From Isochrysis galbana (lineage: Eukaryota; Haptophyta; Isochrysidales; Isochrysidaceae), in contig CM030938.1 in the NCBI GenBank assembly GCA_018136815.1, positions 2,767,289 to 2,831,288 of the forward strand: DNA of 64,000 nucleotides, given 5' to 3'. Under the pieces are notes generated by a model, which saw only the letters and a program-made list of their open reading frames with translations, was not told the origin of the DNA and did not search any database. Shown piece by piece: positions 40,033 through 50,671 of this stretch (positions within the stretch are counted from its first letter, which is position 1; every line of letters starts with the position of its first letter). The translations under genes and the position numbers were made by a program.

Positions 40033-40668
40033 ATGACACATAGAGACCTTGCCTTGTCGCTTCTTTACCATGGCTCTCCCACACCTGAGACGGGAGACCC
40101 AGGTATACACGAGTTCGAAGAGCACTGGCGAAGGATTCTCGCCCCTGAACCCGGTGTCCAAAAGTACGCGACCCGTGACAATGGCGGCGTGGGCTTTGTC
40201 GCGTCCGTTGCACAACGCGATGACGGTAGGCACTTTGTCGATGTACACGGCGAAGCCTCGGATCACGCGTTCGTGTGCGAGGACGTGTTTGTTGGCATGA
40301 GCCACCTCTGCCCATTGACTGTATTGTCAGGAGGGTACGACAGAGTGAACAAGCTCAATGAAGCAGGGAACTCTTTGCTCTTCTACATCGGCGACCTCAA
40401 ATACGTCTTCGTGGGCATCGAAGTGTTCGAATTTGAGGCCGTCGACGAGATCGTCGCATTCGTATCGCCTGTAGGAGCGAACGACTTTCCGTATCCCTAC
40501 GCCATTGATAAGACCGGTAGGCATTACCTCATGCTCGAAAAGAAACAGGGGTACATTGACCCGTACCACAGCTTTTACGACATCGAAAAGAAATTCAAGC
40601 TGACACACGAGGAGTGCGGTATACATCCAATGCACTCATTGAAGACGATCCTTTCAAGACAAGTGTGA
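40033..40668 (+). CDS. Virus-like protein of unknown function
   Basis: 211 residues from the ATG at 40033, intronless. The C-terminal half carries YIGDLKYVFVGIEVFEFEAV, DEIVAFVSPVGANDFPYPYA and YLMLEKKQGYIDPY. I recognise this 'VFVG.E.F.F...DEI...SPVG.ND.PYPYA' pattern from uncharacterised proteins of algal giant viruses (Mimiviridae/Phycodnaviridae relatives); that is recollection, not a search. No catalytic motif is visible. It follows the Cys-rich gene closely, and the pair is bounded by LINE copy D and the 46-base repeat at 40785. Likely an endogenised viral gene pair that is still intact. Confidence 0.55.
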   Translation: MTHRDLALSLLYHGSPTPETGDPGIHEFEEHWRRILAPEPGVQKYATRDNGGVGFVASVAQRDDGRHFVDVHGEASDHAFVCEDVFVGMSHLCPLTVLSGGYDRVNKLNEAGNSLLFYIGDLKYVFVGIEVFEFEAVDEIVAFVSPVGANDFPYPYAIDKTGRHYLMLEKKQGYIDPYHSFYDIEKKFKLTHEECGIHPMHSLKTILSRQV

Positions 40669-40784
40669 GGAGAGGTCCTGCATGCGGCTGCGCGGCGGCC
40701 ACGTCATGCGTGACGCCCCCGCGCCTTCACGCTCCCTCGCCCTCCCACCCCTAGGATTGGGACTCCCTCGTGGTGGCCCCGCAT

Positions 40785-40830
40785 CGCGTATTTGGAAACG
40801 AGGGGTACCAAATGAAGGCAAACGACCTTG
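40785..40830 (+). repeat. 46-base unit (same as candidate terminal inverted repeat)
   Basis: GCATCGCGTATTTGGAAACG, then AGGGGTACCAAATGAAGGCA and AACGACC, matching the units at 29171, 30033, 30602 and 30869. It is a solo copy. Confidence 0.7.
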
Positions 40831-42153
40831 ATCACCCCACACAGCCACACCAGAGCAGGCAGGCGATCAATCTCGGGCGGCCGACGAGTGGGACGGATCA
40901 ATAAGGAATCCGGTGTGATGAATACTCCGTTTCAAAATACGTCTATCACTCCCGCGGCGGGCGCCGCGGTTCTTTACCGGTAGAGCCCCAGAGCGTGTGC
41001 AAGGGAGGGGCGAGGGGGGAGGAGAATCGCACCATTTTCTGGCGAAGATTTTCGTGGCGGCAGCAGGTGGCCCCCCTGGGAGTTTTGTTGTGGGCTTTGG
41101 AAAATGGTCAAAAAATGTCATCCCCCCCCATATTAGTACTTAAAAAGCCCTGTTTGACCGCCCTAACCCAGGAAAACACTCCGACTCTCGCCCCACGACT
41201 TTCTCACATAACTCGACTAAAATCAAACCCAAACACTCCGATTAGACGACGACGGACGACGATCAAAGGGCGATCTGTCGGCGATCTCGTCTAGAAGGGG
41301 AATCGCACCATAAATAACGGAAACGAGGGGCAATCCGCAATCCTGCCCCGCGCAGGATTCCAAGAGACCTATCTATCGAATAAGACGAAAGAAGTGCGAT
41401 GGGCCTAAGGGGGAGATACGAAGAGGTCGCAAATTAAACCTGATTGCCCCCAGAAGCAGATAAAGAAACGCAGGGAAGATAGCAAATTAAACCTATTTGC
41501 GAGGCGCCTGGCGCCTGGGAGGAAGAAAGGTGGGGAAACTTCCCTTTTCAAGAGAAAGAGAGAGGGCGCTCCACAACCCAAGATCCCATGCGTCCAAGCG
41601 AAGCTTTTGACCGCGAGAACGAGAGAAAGCAGAGAATTATAACGATAAATGCCGAACGACGAAGAGAAGAGTGAAGCCTATCGGACAAAAATTCCGTCCT
41701 AGAAACTAGGACCACGTCCTAGAAAATTCTTGGATTTCTAGGACTCTGCCGATCATGCCTCCATTAAAGCCTATGGTGAGCTTATGAGACATCCCATCAC
41801 CTGAAGCAAACCATCTCCACATCCCATTCAACCTTAGCTCTCCCGCTCTCCCCATGACCAACTCTGCGGAGCTTGTCTTTGCTTACTTTTGCTACCACAT
41901 TCAGCATGCGGTGCTGCACTCGGGCGTCCGCTCGCAACAGAGGAGTTTTATTTTAGACCTTTTGGAGCAGTAGGCTAGCGGATTGGACACTTAGATGACA
42001 AAACCAAGCTTGGTGGTCACTGAAGGTCTCAAAGAGGGCAGTCAAATCAACATTTCATCTCCTGGGGACCATGGGTAGAAGAGCTCCCCATTGGGCGGTA
42101 TCAGCCGTTTCTCCCGTTTCTAGGACAAGCAGCAATTCCGACCATGTGACCCG
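40831..42153. other. Mostly gene-free stretch
   Basis: 41581-41680 is the reverse of the repeat at 4465-4560. GCAAATTAAACCT occurs at 41428 and 41490 and again at 46672. Inverted TCCTAGAAA/TTTCTAGGA motifs occur at 41695-41745. A 39-residue ORF (41854-41973, MTNSAELVFAYFCYHIQHAV...) is open but unrecognised. Confidence 0.4.
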
Positions 42154-43378
42154 TAAACGCGTCACAAAACTTGGTGTTGCTGAGAGAATGGTGCCTAGGT
42201 ACACCTGGAACATTTAATGAGGACATGCATGTGGTAACTCAATAGCCAAGGTTTGCTTCTCCGCCAGAGAGGGAACTGGGGAAGGGGAAGGGGGTTGTTT
42301 AGGGGTTAAGGTTGGGTAGTAGGGAGGTACACTAGCAAGCTGCCTCACGCCGTGTACGTAGCGGGAATTTTTAAGAAGATTTTTTTTTCAATAGCCAAGG
42401 TTTGGGACAAAATCACATGGTATGCTCATGCTCTCACCTAGCAAAGTCCGTCCTAGTTTCTAGGACTGGTCCTAGAAAGCTGGGTACCTTTATCCGCTAT
42501 ACGAGCGTCGATTCGCGAATGCGAATGCGACAGGCACATGGCAGGGGGGGCCTCCAAACACAGCAAACACGGAACACGGCCTGTTTTTGGCTTTTCTAGA
42601 AACACGGGAACCTCACAAACCCGGCATGCTGCTATGGAGGGCGTTTGAAACACGGTGAAAACGGGCTGTTTTTGGCCTCTGTACAAACACGGTGAACCCG
42701 TGTTTACCATGTTGGTCATAGGTGTTAGCGCTGAATCTTCAGAAGTCAAGTTTTTACTAAAAAAGCTAAACGCGTCACAAAACTTGGTGTTGCTGAGAGA
42801 ATGGTGCCTAGGTACACCTGGAACATTTAATGAGGACATGCATGTGGTAACTCAATAGCCAAGGTTTGCTTCTCCGCCAGAGAGGGAACTGGGGAAGGGG
42901 AAGGGGGTTGTTTAGGGGTTAAGGTTGGGTAGTAGGGAGGTACACTAGCAAGCCGCCTCACGCCGTGTACGTAGCGGGAATTTTTAAGAAGATTTTTTTT
43001 TCAATAGCCAAGGTTTGGGACAAAATCACATGGTATGCTCATGCTCTCACCTAGCAAAGTCCGTCCTAGTTTCTAGGACTGGTCCTAGAAAGCTGGGTAC
43101 CTTTATCCGCTATACGAGCGTCGATTCGCGAATGCGAATGCGACAGGCACATGGCAGGGGGGGCCTCCAAACACAGCAAACACGGAACACGGCCTGTTTT
43201 TGGCTTTTCTAGAAACACGGGAACCTCACAAACCCGGCATGCTGCTATGGAGGGCGTTTGAAACACGGTGAAAACGGGCTGTTTTTGGCCTCTGTACAAA
43301 CACGGTGAACCGTGTTTACCATGTTGGTCATAGGTGTTAGCGCTGAATCTTCAGAAGTCAAGTTTTTACTAAAAAAGC
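42154..43378 (+). repeat. 613-base tandem duplication upstream of the Rab gene
   Basis: Unit 1 42154-42766 and unit 2 42767-43378 (612) both start TAAACGCGTCACAAAACTTG and end AGTTTTTACTAAAAAAGC. They are almost identical; I see a one-base indel (GAACCCGTG versus GAACCGTG, near 42696 and 43309) and a single substitution (CAAGCTGCC versus CAAGCCGCC). The second unit ends 56 bases before the Rab ATG. Confidence 0.92.
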
Positions 43379-43434
43379 CAACCAACCCTGCGTTGCTCTC
43401 TGCAAGCCACAGGCGCCCGCCGCTCGCGCCCGGG

Positions 43435-44192
43435 ATGCCAAAGCCGACCTACTTCTTCAAAGTGGTGTTGATAGGAGACAGCAATGCGGGCAAGACGTCT
43501 CTACTCAAGCGGTTTACCGCCGACGAGTTTGAACTCAACTCGACGCCTTCCGTCGGCGTCGACTACGCGACGCGCCAGCTTGAATCGCCTGACGGCCAGA
43601 CTGTCGAGGCGCAAGTTTGGGACACTGGTGGCCAGGAGCGGCACCACAGCGCCATCACGGCCGGTTTCTATCGAAGTGCAGTAGGGGCAATGGTTGTGTT
43701 CGATCTGACCAATAGCGCGTCCTTCCAGCACTGCCAGAGATGGCTGAAGGTGTGGTGTCGCCCACAAAGGCTGCACAGGCCTGCTCGTTTTTGTGGCATG
43801 TCCAGAGCTCCAATCTCCTTGTCCTCCCCCGATTGCAGGAGCTGCGCACTCACCGAGGTCACGGCGAACCGCACCAGCCATTGGTGCCCATTTTGGTGGG
43901 GAACAAATCGGATCTGAGGAAGCGCAGAGCTGTTGACTATGAGGACGCTATTGAGTTTGCACAAGATAACAATCTAGCATACATTGAGTGTTCCGCCGCT
44001 GATGGCTCGAACGTCGACATTGCCTTTGAGACGGTCATCATGGAAGTGTATCGGAAATTAAGAAAAAACATTGAGGCAGGTAAGTGCCATCCTGATCGGC
44101 CATCACCAGGTCTCTTCAACACCGTCTTGACTACACCAGCTCAGCTAGCTCGTGAAGAGATGGAGATTTCCGGTGGCTCACGATGCTTTTGA
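43435..44192 (+). CDS. Rab-family small GTPase (Rab11/RabA-like), spliced
   Basis: Exon 1 43435-43749, intron 43750-43838 (GTGTGG...TTGCAG, 89 bases, phase 0), exon 2 43839-44079. Then GTAAGT at 44080 could begin a second intron ending ...CACCAG at about 44141; the frame is open either way to TGA at 44192. G motifs: GDSNAGKTS (P loop), TPSVGVDY (switch I), WDTGGQE (switch II), GNKSD (G4), ECSAAD (G5). RWLKELR across the splice and the AFxTVIMEVYRKL end resemble Rab11. Odd: WDTGGQE has Gly where nearly all Rabs have Ala, and the C terminus is GGSRCF, not a standard CC/CxC/CaaX prenylation box. Rabs direct vesicle identity; membrane attachment of this one is questionable. Confidence 0.85.
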
Positions 44193-44758
44193 AGAGTGTG
44201 AGTGTTCCCACAGCGAGGGTGGGTGGGTGGGTGGTGTGGGGAGTCTGTGGTGGAATGGGCAAAAGCATCATTTATGTTCTCCAAATGCGTGCATGGGTTG
44301 CAGTAGTAGCAAGCCGCATTACTGCACAGAGCAAGTCATAGTCTTCATACCATGTAGCATGTAATACGTTGTATACTAGTAGTATATGATTTGTAATTGA
44401 TATTTGAAAAACTACTCTTGAAGACGCCTACTACTCTACTTCTACTAGGTCTTCCCCCACTGGGAACCCGGCTTCAACGCCCTTGCCCCTAGCGCACTCC
44501 CCTTCCCGCTTCGCCCCCCCCAGTCCCAGCCCTTTTATTAGGCGAGAAGCGCTCAAAGAGGGTGCAACAGGTTTGGTTGTTTTTTTCGCAAGTGCCCCCC
44601 ATGTGGACGGTATAAGTTCTACTTAAAGGACCCCCTTATTACAGTACAAACTTGCAGGTTTCAGATGGTAATCCCGCATGTATGTGCGCAGCAGTTGAAA
44701 GAAGTGCCGGACGCGGGCCCGCGTTAGAACTGAGCGTGCGTGTCCGGCCATTGGGCGC
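44193..44758. other. Gene-free stretch after the Rab gene
   Basis: 3' UTR-like sequence with GTGGGTGG repeats and an AT-rich patch (44335-44420). No gene recognised. Confidence 0.35.
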
Positions 44759-44920
44759 TTAGGTGCGGGGTTTGCCTACTGAGAGAGCGTCTTCAGGCTT
44801 TCCGAATTTTATCATGCCTCTGGCCCAGTAGTATACTGTCATTAAGAGCGTATATGTGAGAAAAAGTGCCGGAATACTGGCAAACACGCCAAGGCGATTT
44901 GACCGCAGAAAAGGGGACAT
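44759..44920 (-). CDS. Small single-pass membrane protein, unknown
   Basis: 53 residues from the ATG at 44920: a short basic start, a helix FASIPALFLTYTLLMTVYYW (about 14-33), then ARGMIKFGKPEDALSVGKPR. The frame is open upstream to 45310 but that part is Arg/Pro-rich and compositional. Size and layout suit an accessory subunit of an organelle or ER membrane complex; no family recognised. Confidence 0.4.
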   Translation of the reverse strand: MSPFLRSNRLGVFASIPALFLTYTLLMTVYYWARGMIKFGKPEDALSVGKPRT

Positions 44921-45310
44921 CGCAGCCAGTCCCGCCCTTTCACCGCGCCCTCGCTCCTCTTCAGCCAAACCAATGCACGTGGTTGCACCCCACCCCACCG
45001 TACGAAGGCGCGCAGGCGTCCCATGGCGGAAGGAGATGCGTCCACAGAGGCGGGCAGAGAGGCGCGCCAATGTCTCCTGACCGGGACGGACAGTGGCTGG
45101 GTTGAGCGAGGGCAGCGCCGGGCGAGCGGAAGCAGCACCTAGAGCAATGCCCCCCCCCCCCATACCCTCACGTGGCACTGTTCCGTTTGGCTGACGAGTA
45201 GATGGGTAGGGGGGAGGGAGAGAAAGACCGCACGTCGGCTGATGCCCAAGACGACCCGCCGCCTCAGCGGCCTCCTTCGTCCTGTGCCGCCGCCGAGTAC
45301 ATGGGCTCAC

Positions 45311-46249
45311 TCATTGGCAATCGGCTGAACGCGGCGGGCGCCCGCGATCCCTGGAACGGGGATCCTCCGGAGAGCCGAGAGAAAGAGGAGACGCCGGCGT
45401 CCGTATGGTGCGCGACGAGGGATCGTAGTCGACGGCCCCTGCGTCTCCCGAGTCTGCGGTGGCCACGGCGTGAGCGCGGAAAGCCGCAGCTCCCTTGGAA
45501 CCTTCATCTTCATTGACTCCGGAAGCCGACCCTTCCGGGTCGGGAACCAGATCAGAAACGAGAACGGGTGCAACTTCGAGACGAGAGAATGAACACGACG
45601 ACGGAGAAATATAACGAACCGGGGAGAGAGGTGAAGAGGAGACACTAGTCTCCGCCTCAACAGCACGAGAACCTACGGTAGACAACGACGATTCGTCCGC
45701 AGAGCGGCTCCGGCTATGGCCCTTGGGAGAGAGGTCTCCAGTGGGGTCCCGCCGGGAAAGAGCAGAAACAGGTAAAGCAGCAACAACGTTTTCGGACGCG
45801 GCAGCGGCCACGTCGGACCTATCCATAGAACCTAGAGCAGAAGATGATACCGAGTCGACAGCCCTCGAGGGCTTCACAACTGATTGTTTACGAAACGAAG
45901 AGACCGAAGACGCGTCGAATCCACCTAGCCCACCCCCTTGGGCAGGGCCGTCGGGGGGTGAATCCAGGGATGAAGATGCGTCGAAAGACCTAGGCGAATT
46001 TGAAGAAACCGAAGACAGCATAGTATCCGTAGAAATAGATTCCAAGAGGGGCAGCGAGCGAGAATCGGCCCCTAACATCCTAATAGCGTGCGGAGTAATA
46101 GAAGAACTTGTAGACGTACACGAATTTCGGAGAGTCGGGTCGCGACTATCTCCGGGGCAAACCTGTTTCCAGGAGCCCGGGTCAAGTGTCGACTCCGGCT
46201 TCCGAGATAGCCGTTCGGCGGGGGCTTCAGCCGGCGAGGCGGCTCCCAC
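45311..46249 (-). CDS. Ser-rich hypothetical protein (strand uncertain)
   Basis: 312-residue open frame, Ser/Asp/Pro-rich, no domain. The opposite strand has an overlapping 179-residue frame (45723-46262) that is acidic and equally protein-like. Which, if either, is real cannot be decided. It could be an ORF1/gag-type product of a retroelement since the 3' flank shares short motifs with the repeat-rich 41 kb region. Confidence 0.25.
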   Translation of the reverse strand: MGAASPAEAPAERLSRKPESTLDPGSWKQVCPGDSRDPTLRNSCTSTSSSITPHAIRMLGADSRSLPLLESISTDTMLSSVSSNSPRSFDASSSLDSPPDGPAQGGGLGGFDASSVSSFRKQSVVKPSRAVDSVSSSALGSMDRSDVAAAASENVVAALPVSALSRRDPTGDLSPKGHSRSRSADESSLSTVGSRAVEAETSVSSSPLSPVRYISPSSCSFSRLEVAPVLVSDLVPDPEGSASGVNEDEGSKGAAAFRAHAVATADSGDAGAVDYDPSSRTIRTPASPLSLGSPEDPRSRDRGRPPRSADCQ

Positions 46250-47214
46250 CGTCGAGGACTGAATAGAGCTAGAGACAGGGGGAGAATCGCCGCGTCGACA
46301 GCTCTTCTCCCCAAGCGGCGTAGGGATCGGATCGGGATGGTGGTGGTGGCGTTCGGGAGAGAGAGAGACTCCACAGCGACGGCCGGAGCGTGTCTCCGTT
46401 GTAACTTCCCACGTAGCGGAGAGTCCGAAGGGGAGCGTCCTGTCGCGCGACCACGGCGATCACTTTGGATACAGATCGCAACGAGATATCTTCACGACAG
46501 AGGAAATCTTGCCGTTGAGCGTGAACCTTCTAGACGCTTCTAACGAACAACCCTGAGTAGCAACCAAGGGGAAGAAACACCAAAGGGGCCAAGGGCTTGC
46601 ATGTAACTTGCATCAAGGGGAAAGATTCCCTCACCTAGGAAGCGAACCTACACCGGTCTCCAAGGGGAGATGGCAAATTAAACCTCAAATCTCGAGCGGA
46701 TAGAGCAACCGACTCGCTCGCCAAACACCTTGACCGAGAAGAAAGAAGCAAGGACCTACAAGCCAAGGGTAGCGGACCTAGGGAATGTGAGAGGAAATTT
46801 CCGAACGCCAAGACGAACGCCAAACGCCGAACGCGGGGATTCAACGAAACCCTAACCAGGCCAAGCAGAACCTACGAAGAACAGGCCTGGACAACAACGA
46901 AAGTCAGCAGGTCCCAAGAAAGAACCGGAACCCAACAAGAAACAACAAGCCTTGCAAGAAGCTAAACAAGCCTTCACAAGGTAACCCGAGAGCCTGAGAC
47001 AAGCGCGCAGCGAGCAACAGGCGACCTGGCTCCTTTAGGTAAAGATTACCCGAAAGGAGGAAACCTGGAATCTAGACCTGACAAACAGGCTAGAAGGAAC
47101 GAAACGAGAACTCGAATTCTAGATCGCTAGGGACGGACCCTACCAACCTAGATGTACCTGAGCTTCACCGTGTGGCCGCACGGCGAAGGACCTGGAAACA
47201 AGAGCCTGGAAATC
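46250..47214. other. Gene-free stretch
   Basis: A-rich, GAA-rich sequence (46550-47150) containing GCAAATTAAACCT. No gene recognised; it may be part of an old transposable element. Confidence 0.35.
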
Positions 47215-47370
47215 GCATCATCTAGGATGAATGCGACAGGGGAGGGGGCAGTGCCCCCTCCCCCCGGTAGCACTCGGACACCTGGCTCGTCAGGCATGGC
47301 GGGATTCCGGGACGGAAAAGTTGTGTCCAATTAGCTAGTGGGGTTGGCTAGGATATAACATTAATTATTT
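47215..47370 (+). repeat. Interspersed repeat family E, copy 1
   Basis: GGGGGCAGTGCCCCCTCCCC, CTCGGACACCTGGCTCGT, GGCATGGCGGGATTCCGGGA, AGTTGTGTCCAAT and TAGTGGGGTTGGCTAGGATA, ending in an AT-rich tail. The second copy is at 58335-58520. Confidence 0.75.
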
Positions 47371-47744
47371 TATTTATTATTATTCTTCCCGCGTAACTGT
47401 CGATTCGCCTTCGGATGGTCCGTCGCATCGTCGCTCTCTTGTCGGCATTCTCTTCCTTACCTTCCTTGTTAGTGTGGAGAGTGTTGGTGTGAGTCTGGTG
47501 TGTCTGCCGTGGTCTTTCGGGAGTCTGTTTGTTGGTCGGCCCTATAGTAGCCTCTCGTCCCTCGTTCCTCGTCCTCGCTCTCGTTCTCCCCCCGCTCTCG
47601 CCCCCGTTCTACCTTCTTATTAACAATCCGCTACAACACCAGCACATCGCCCACGCCCTCGCTCACGCTCGCTACGTCCATGTCTGCTCCATCGCTCCGT
47701 CGCCGCGCTCGCCAACACTCAAGCCCGCCATCCCGCCTCCATCC
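47371..47744. other. Gene-free stretch
   Basis: CT-rich sequence; nothing recognised. Confidence 0.3.
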
Positions 47745-47951
47745 CTAGATGAGGTGGAGCCGGTCTTTCCATCTGGGGCTCCCCCAGCCCCCAGCCGGGC
47801 CTCCCGCCGTAAACCCTTCCTCTTCTCCGTCGCCGGTCTCTGCTGGAGGTCGGTGCGGCTGCGTGGCGTCTGTCATGTCCTGATCGGTCGGCGCGGCGAG
47901 GTGGGCGGGGAGGGAGGAGGGGGCCGGCGCGCGCTCCATGACCCTCTCCAT
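47745..47951 (-). pseudogene. LINE-like element ORF1 start, copy d
   Basis: Minus strand from 47951: an extra in-frame MERV precedes MERAPAPSSLPAHLAAPTDQ, DMTDATQP, because the start region is partly duplicated (CTCCATGACCC twice). It ends at a stop after about 68 codons; downstream similarity to other copies is lost. Confidence 0.55.
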
Positions 47952-47955
47952 GACC

Positions 47956-47973
47956 CTATCGTTTTAACGATAG
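47956..47973 (-). promoter_or_regulatory. LINE 5' hairpin (copy d)
   Basis: CTATCGTT-TT-AACGATAG followed on the minus strand by GGTCATGG, as in the other copies. Confidence 0.7.
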
Positions 47974-48422
47974 TTCCAATCTCTCGCTCTTGGAGTGCGG
48001 GTTGCGTTTGTGACAACCAACCCCCCCCCCCCCCTATTAGTAGTTTAAAAGCCGTGTTTGACCGCCCTAGATGGGGGTGTGCGCGTGTGCGCGGTTGACG
48101 CATGGTGGCTAGGGATGCGGGATAAGTAGATGCTAGATGCTAGCCAACAAGATGATGTCCCACGACGCTATAACTTCTAACGGCGACCCAGACGGACCGC
48201 TCGCGGCCTCCATCGACTTTGTGAAGTCTCTGCCTCCTCGCATCCATTGCGGGAAATCTCGCTGGAAGGCGCGCGAGTGCGCGAGAGGGAGAGGGAGCGC
48301 CCGAAGCTGGTGGGGAGGGGAAGAAAGAGGGAGAGGGAGGCGCGCGCAGGGGGGTGGGGGTGGGGGGCGGAAGGGCGGTTGCGCAGCGCGAGAGGAAGAA
48401 GGCGGGATCGGGGATCGACGAG

Positions 48423-49950
48423 ATGGCGCGGATCGCTTGGCCGCGCATGGTGCTTCCTCTCTTCCTCGCCGTCTGCGTCCCTGCGATCAAGGGCCTCGCA
48501 GCCTTCTCTCGCGCACGCTTGGCGATGCAGCTTGCCCCCCCTCGGATGGTGGCCAGCCAGCTCGCGCCAGCCGCCGAGCCGCTCGTGCAGGTGCTCTGCG
48601 CGGCCGGACTATCGGAAGAAGAAGCGCACGCTATCTGGAATCGCCGGCCTCAGGGCCGGCTCCCTAGTGTCGCCCAGCAAGCCACCCTCATTGAGTGGCT
48701 CGAGCGTGACGCGCTGAGCGGCACGAGCAAGCATCCGGCTCGCTTGCTCTACATGGCGATGCATGGGTCGCCAAAGCTGATGCTCCGTGCGGGGAAGATA
48801 CCGCAGCTCAAGGCAAGCCTTGGGGCTGTGCGCTCAGCACTTAAGAATCTCAATCAGCGCCAGCTCGCGCTTACACTCGCCCACAACCCGGAAATTCTGC
48901 TGCTTTCCCCTGCTGATGTTGAATCACGCAGTGCAAATCTTCAAAAAGTTGCATCCCTCGACACGACAGAATTGAGTGTCGCCCTCTCGTCTGCCCCACG
49001 GCTATTGCTATTGGCTCCGGAACAATTGAAATCGCGCGCCAAATGGCTCCGTTCGCGATTCAATATGAAAGAGGGCCAGCTGCGCCGAATGGTTTCCAAT
49101 GCTCCGCTTACAATGGTCGTCAAGACCCGCAGCATCGAGAGGTGCGCATGTCCTGAGAACCACAGGCTTGTCTGTGTCCTTGGGGCGTTTGTATCTAGCG
49201 CCAATGCCTCATTGGTCATGCTGTCTCACTTCAATGTTCCTCCTCATCGCCATCCGCAGTCGCGTCTCAGTGCTCGCTTCACTTGGCCTCGATGATGACC
49301 TCATCAAGCTGCTCGTTGTGCGGTCGCCTCGCATCGTCCATTTTCACAAAAACGAGATCCTGGCGCGCATCCAGTGGTTGCGGGATTCTGGTGTGGTACG
49401 TGACGACGAGGAGCTGAGGCGGTGGCTCCAGAAGGAACCTGACTTCTTCAATGTCCCGATCTCGGTCTGCGAAGCACGCATCGATTGGCTCAGCGGGGTG
49501 TGCGCCGGAAACGGGTCCTGCGATGCCAAAGGCGGCGCGGCCATGCTCCGAGCGGAGCCACGCATTCTAACACAACAGTCTCAAGCATTGCAACTGCGAG
49601 CTGAGCTTTGGGAGAGCATGCTGGGTGGCTCGCCGTCCGAGCTCGTGCGGGTGCCACATCTATTCACTTGCAACCTTGCACGTACCGTCATGCTGCGTAA
49701 GGCCTATTGCCTGCTTTCCGGTGCGCTCTGCCAAATCGCTCCACCCCCCCTCCCCATCGATCCTGGATTCACGGCTCCCACCGCGCTATTTGTCAATTTC
49801 CTGCCATGGAGATCATGCATCGGCTATATCTCTGCTTCCAATCAAGCATCCTACGCTTCGACGCGCGGCAGCATGCTGCGCTGCGCTATGTCACTTCCGT
49901 CTCTCACGTCAGTGCTGCCTGACACTCAGGCATTGAGGTCGAGCCCGTAG
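48423..49950 (+). CDS. mTERF-domain organellar protein (at least 2 exons)
   Basis: Exon 1 48423-49141, intron 49142-49259 (GTGCGC...CCGCAG, 118 bases, splits AG|T), exon 2 49260-49950; 469 residues if read through. The N terminus (MARIAWPRMVLPLFLAVCVP, then Ala/Arg-rich) suits an organelle leader. Helical repeats with the mTERF pattern follow: LALTLAHNPEILLLSPADVE, LSVALSSAPRLLLLAPEQLK, LRRMVSNAPLTMVV, IKLLVVRSPRIVHFHKNEIL, LRRWLQKEPDFFNVPISVCE and AMLRAEPRILT. mTERFs bind nucleic acid and control organellar transcription, splicing or ribosome assembly. The last 70 residues look non-homologous; a further intron (GTGCGC donor near 49719) leading to the frame RLYLCFQSSILRFDARQHAA is likely. Confidence 0.8.
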
Positions 49951-50671
49951 ACTTGCTAGTTAAGGACATATCCACGTTTTGCACGGAAATTGCCGGTTGC
50001 ACTGAACAAGAGCTGCGGGAATTCGAGAAGGAAGGCAACCACATACGTCTTTTCTCAGCTTTGTGAGCTAGGATTGGCGCCCAATATCGATCGACCACAG
50101 CTGGAACTGCACGCGCACAACACATTCCTTCATCGACTTTCATTAACCGGTCATTTCGCTGGTGGTCACATATTCTCGACCACCTCATCGGCTTGCTCGC
50201 TCCTAAAATGAATCTTGATCACATTTGGCATGTCGGGAGTGCTTGACAGTATGTGAACACGAGAGAAGAGTGGGTGGAGCGGCTCGTCCTCATTGATGAT
50301 TTCGGGTATGGACTTGTAGCTGATTCTTCTTGATTGCAATGGCAATGGGATGAAAAGCAAACGTAGTGCCGTAGTTAGGGCCAGGTGAGAGTTTCGTAAA
50401 ACTCATTTCGAAACTTGGGCCATTTTTGTTGGGAAAAAACTTTCGCGAAATTTGGGCCCAAAATAGCCCATTATGCGCAACTTGCGCGAAACTCGCGGGG
50501 GGCGGGGGGGGGACGAATCTGTCTGCGCATGCCGGCCGCCCACCCAGCCGCCAAAGCTAATCATTATGATTTTCATGACATCATTCACACAGTCTTGAGG
50601 TCATTTCCAATGCGGTCATCGTCACGCAGCGAGCGACCTCCCCGTGGCGGCTCTCACCCTATTGTATTCTT
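49951..50671. other. Gene-free stretch after the mTERF gene
   Basis: Possibly 3' UTR of the mTERF gene, then unassigned sequence with a G run at 50499-50512. No gene recognised. Confidence 0.3.

Noticed and set aside
41854-41973. 39-codon ORF MTNSAELVFAYFCYHIQHAV...
   Set aside because: Looks protein-like but is too short, lacks a recognisable family and has no flanking exon I could join with confidence.
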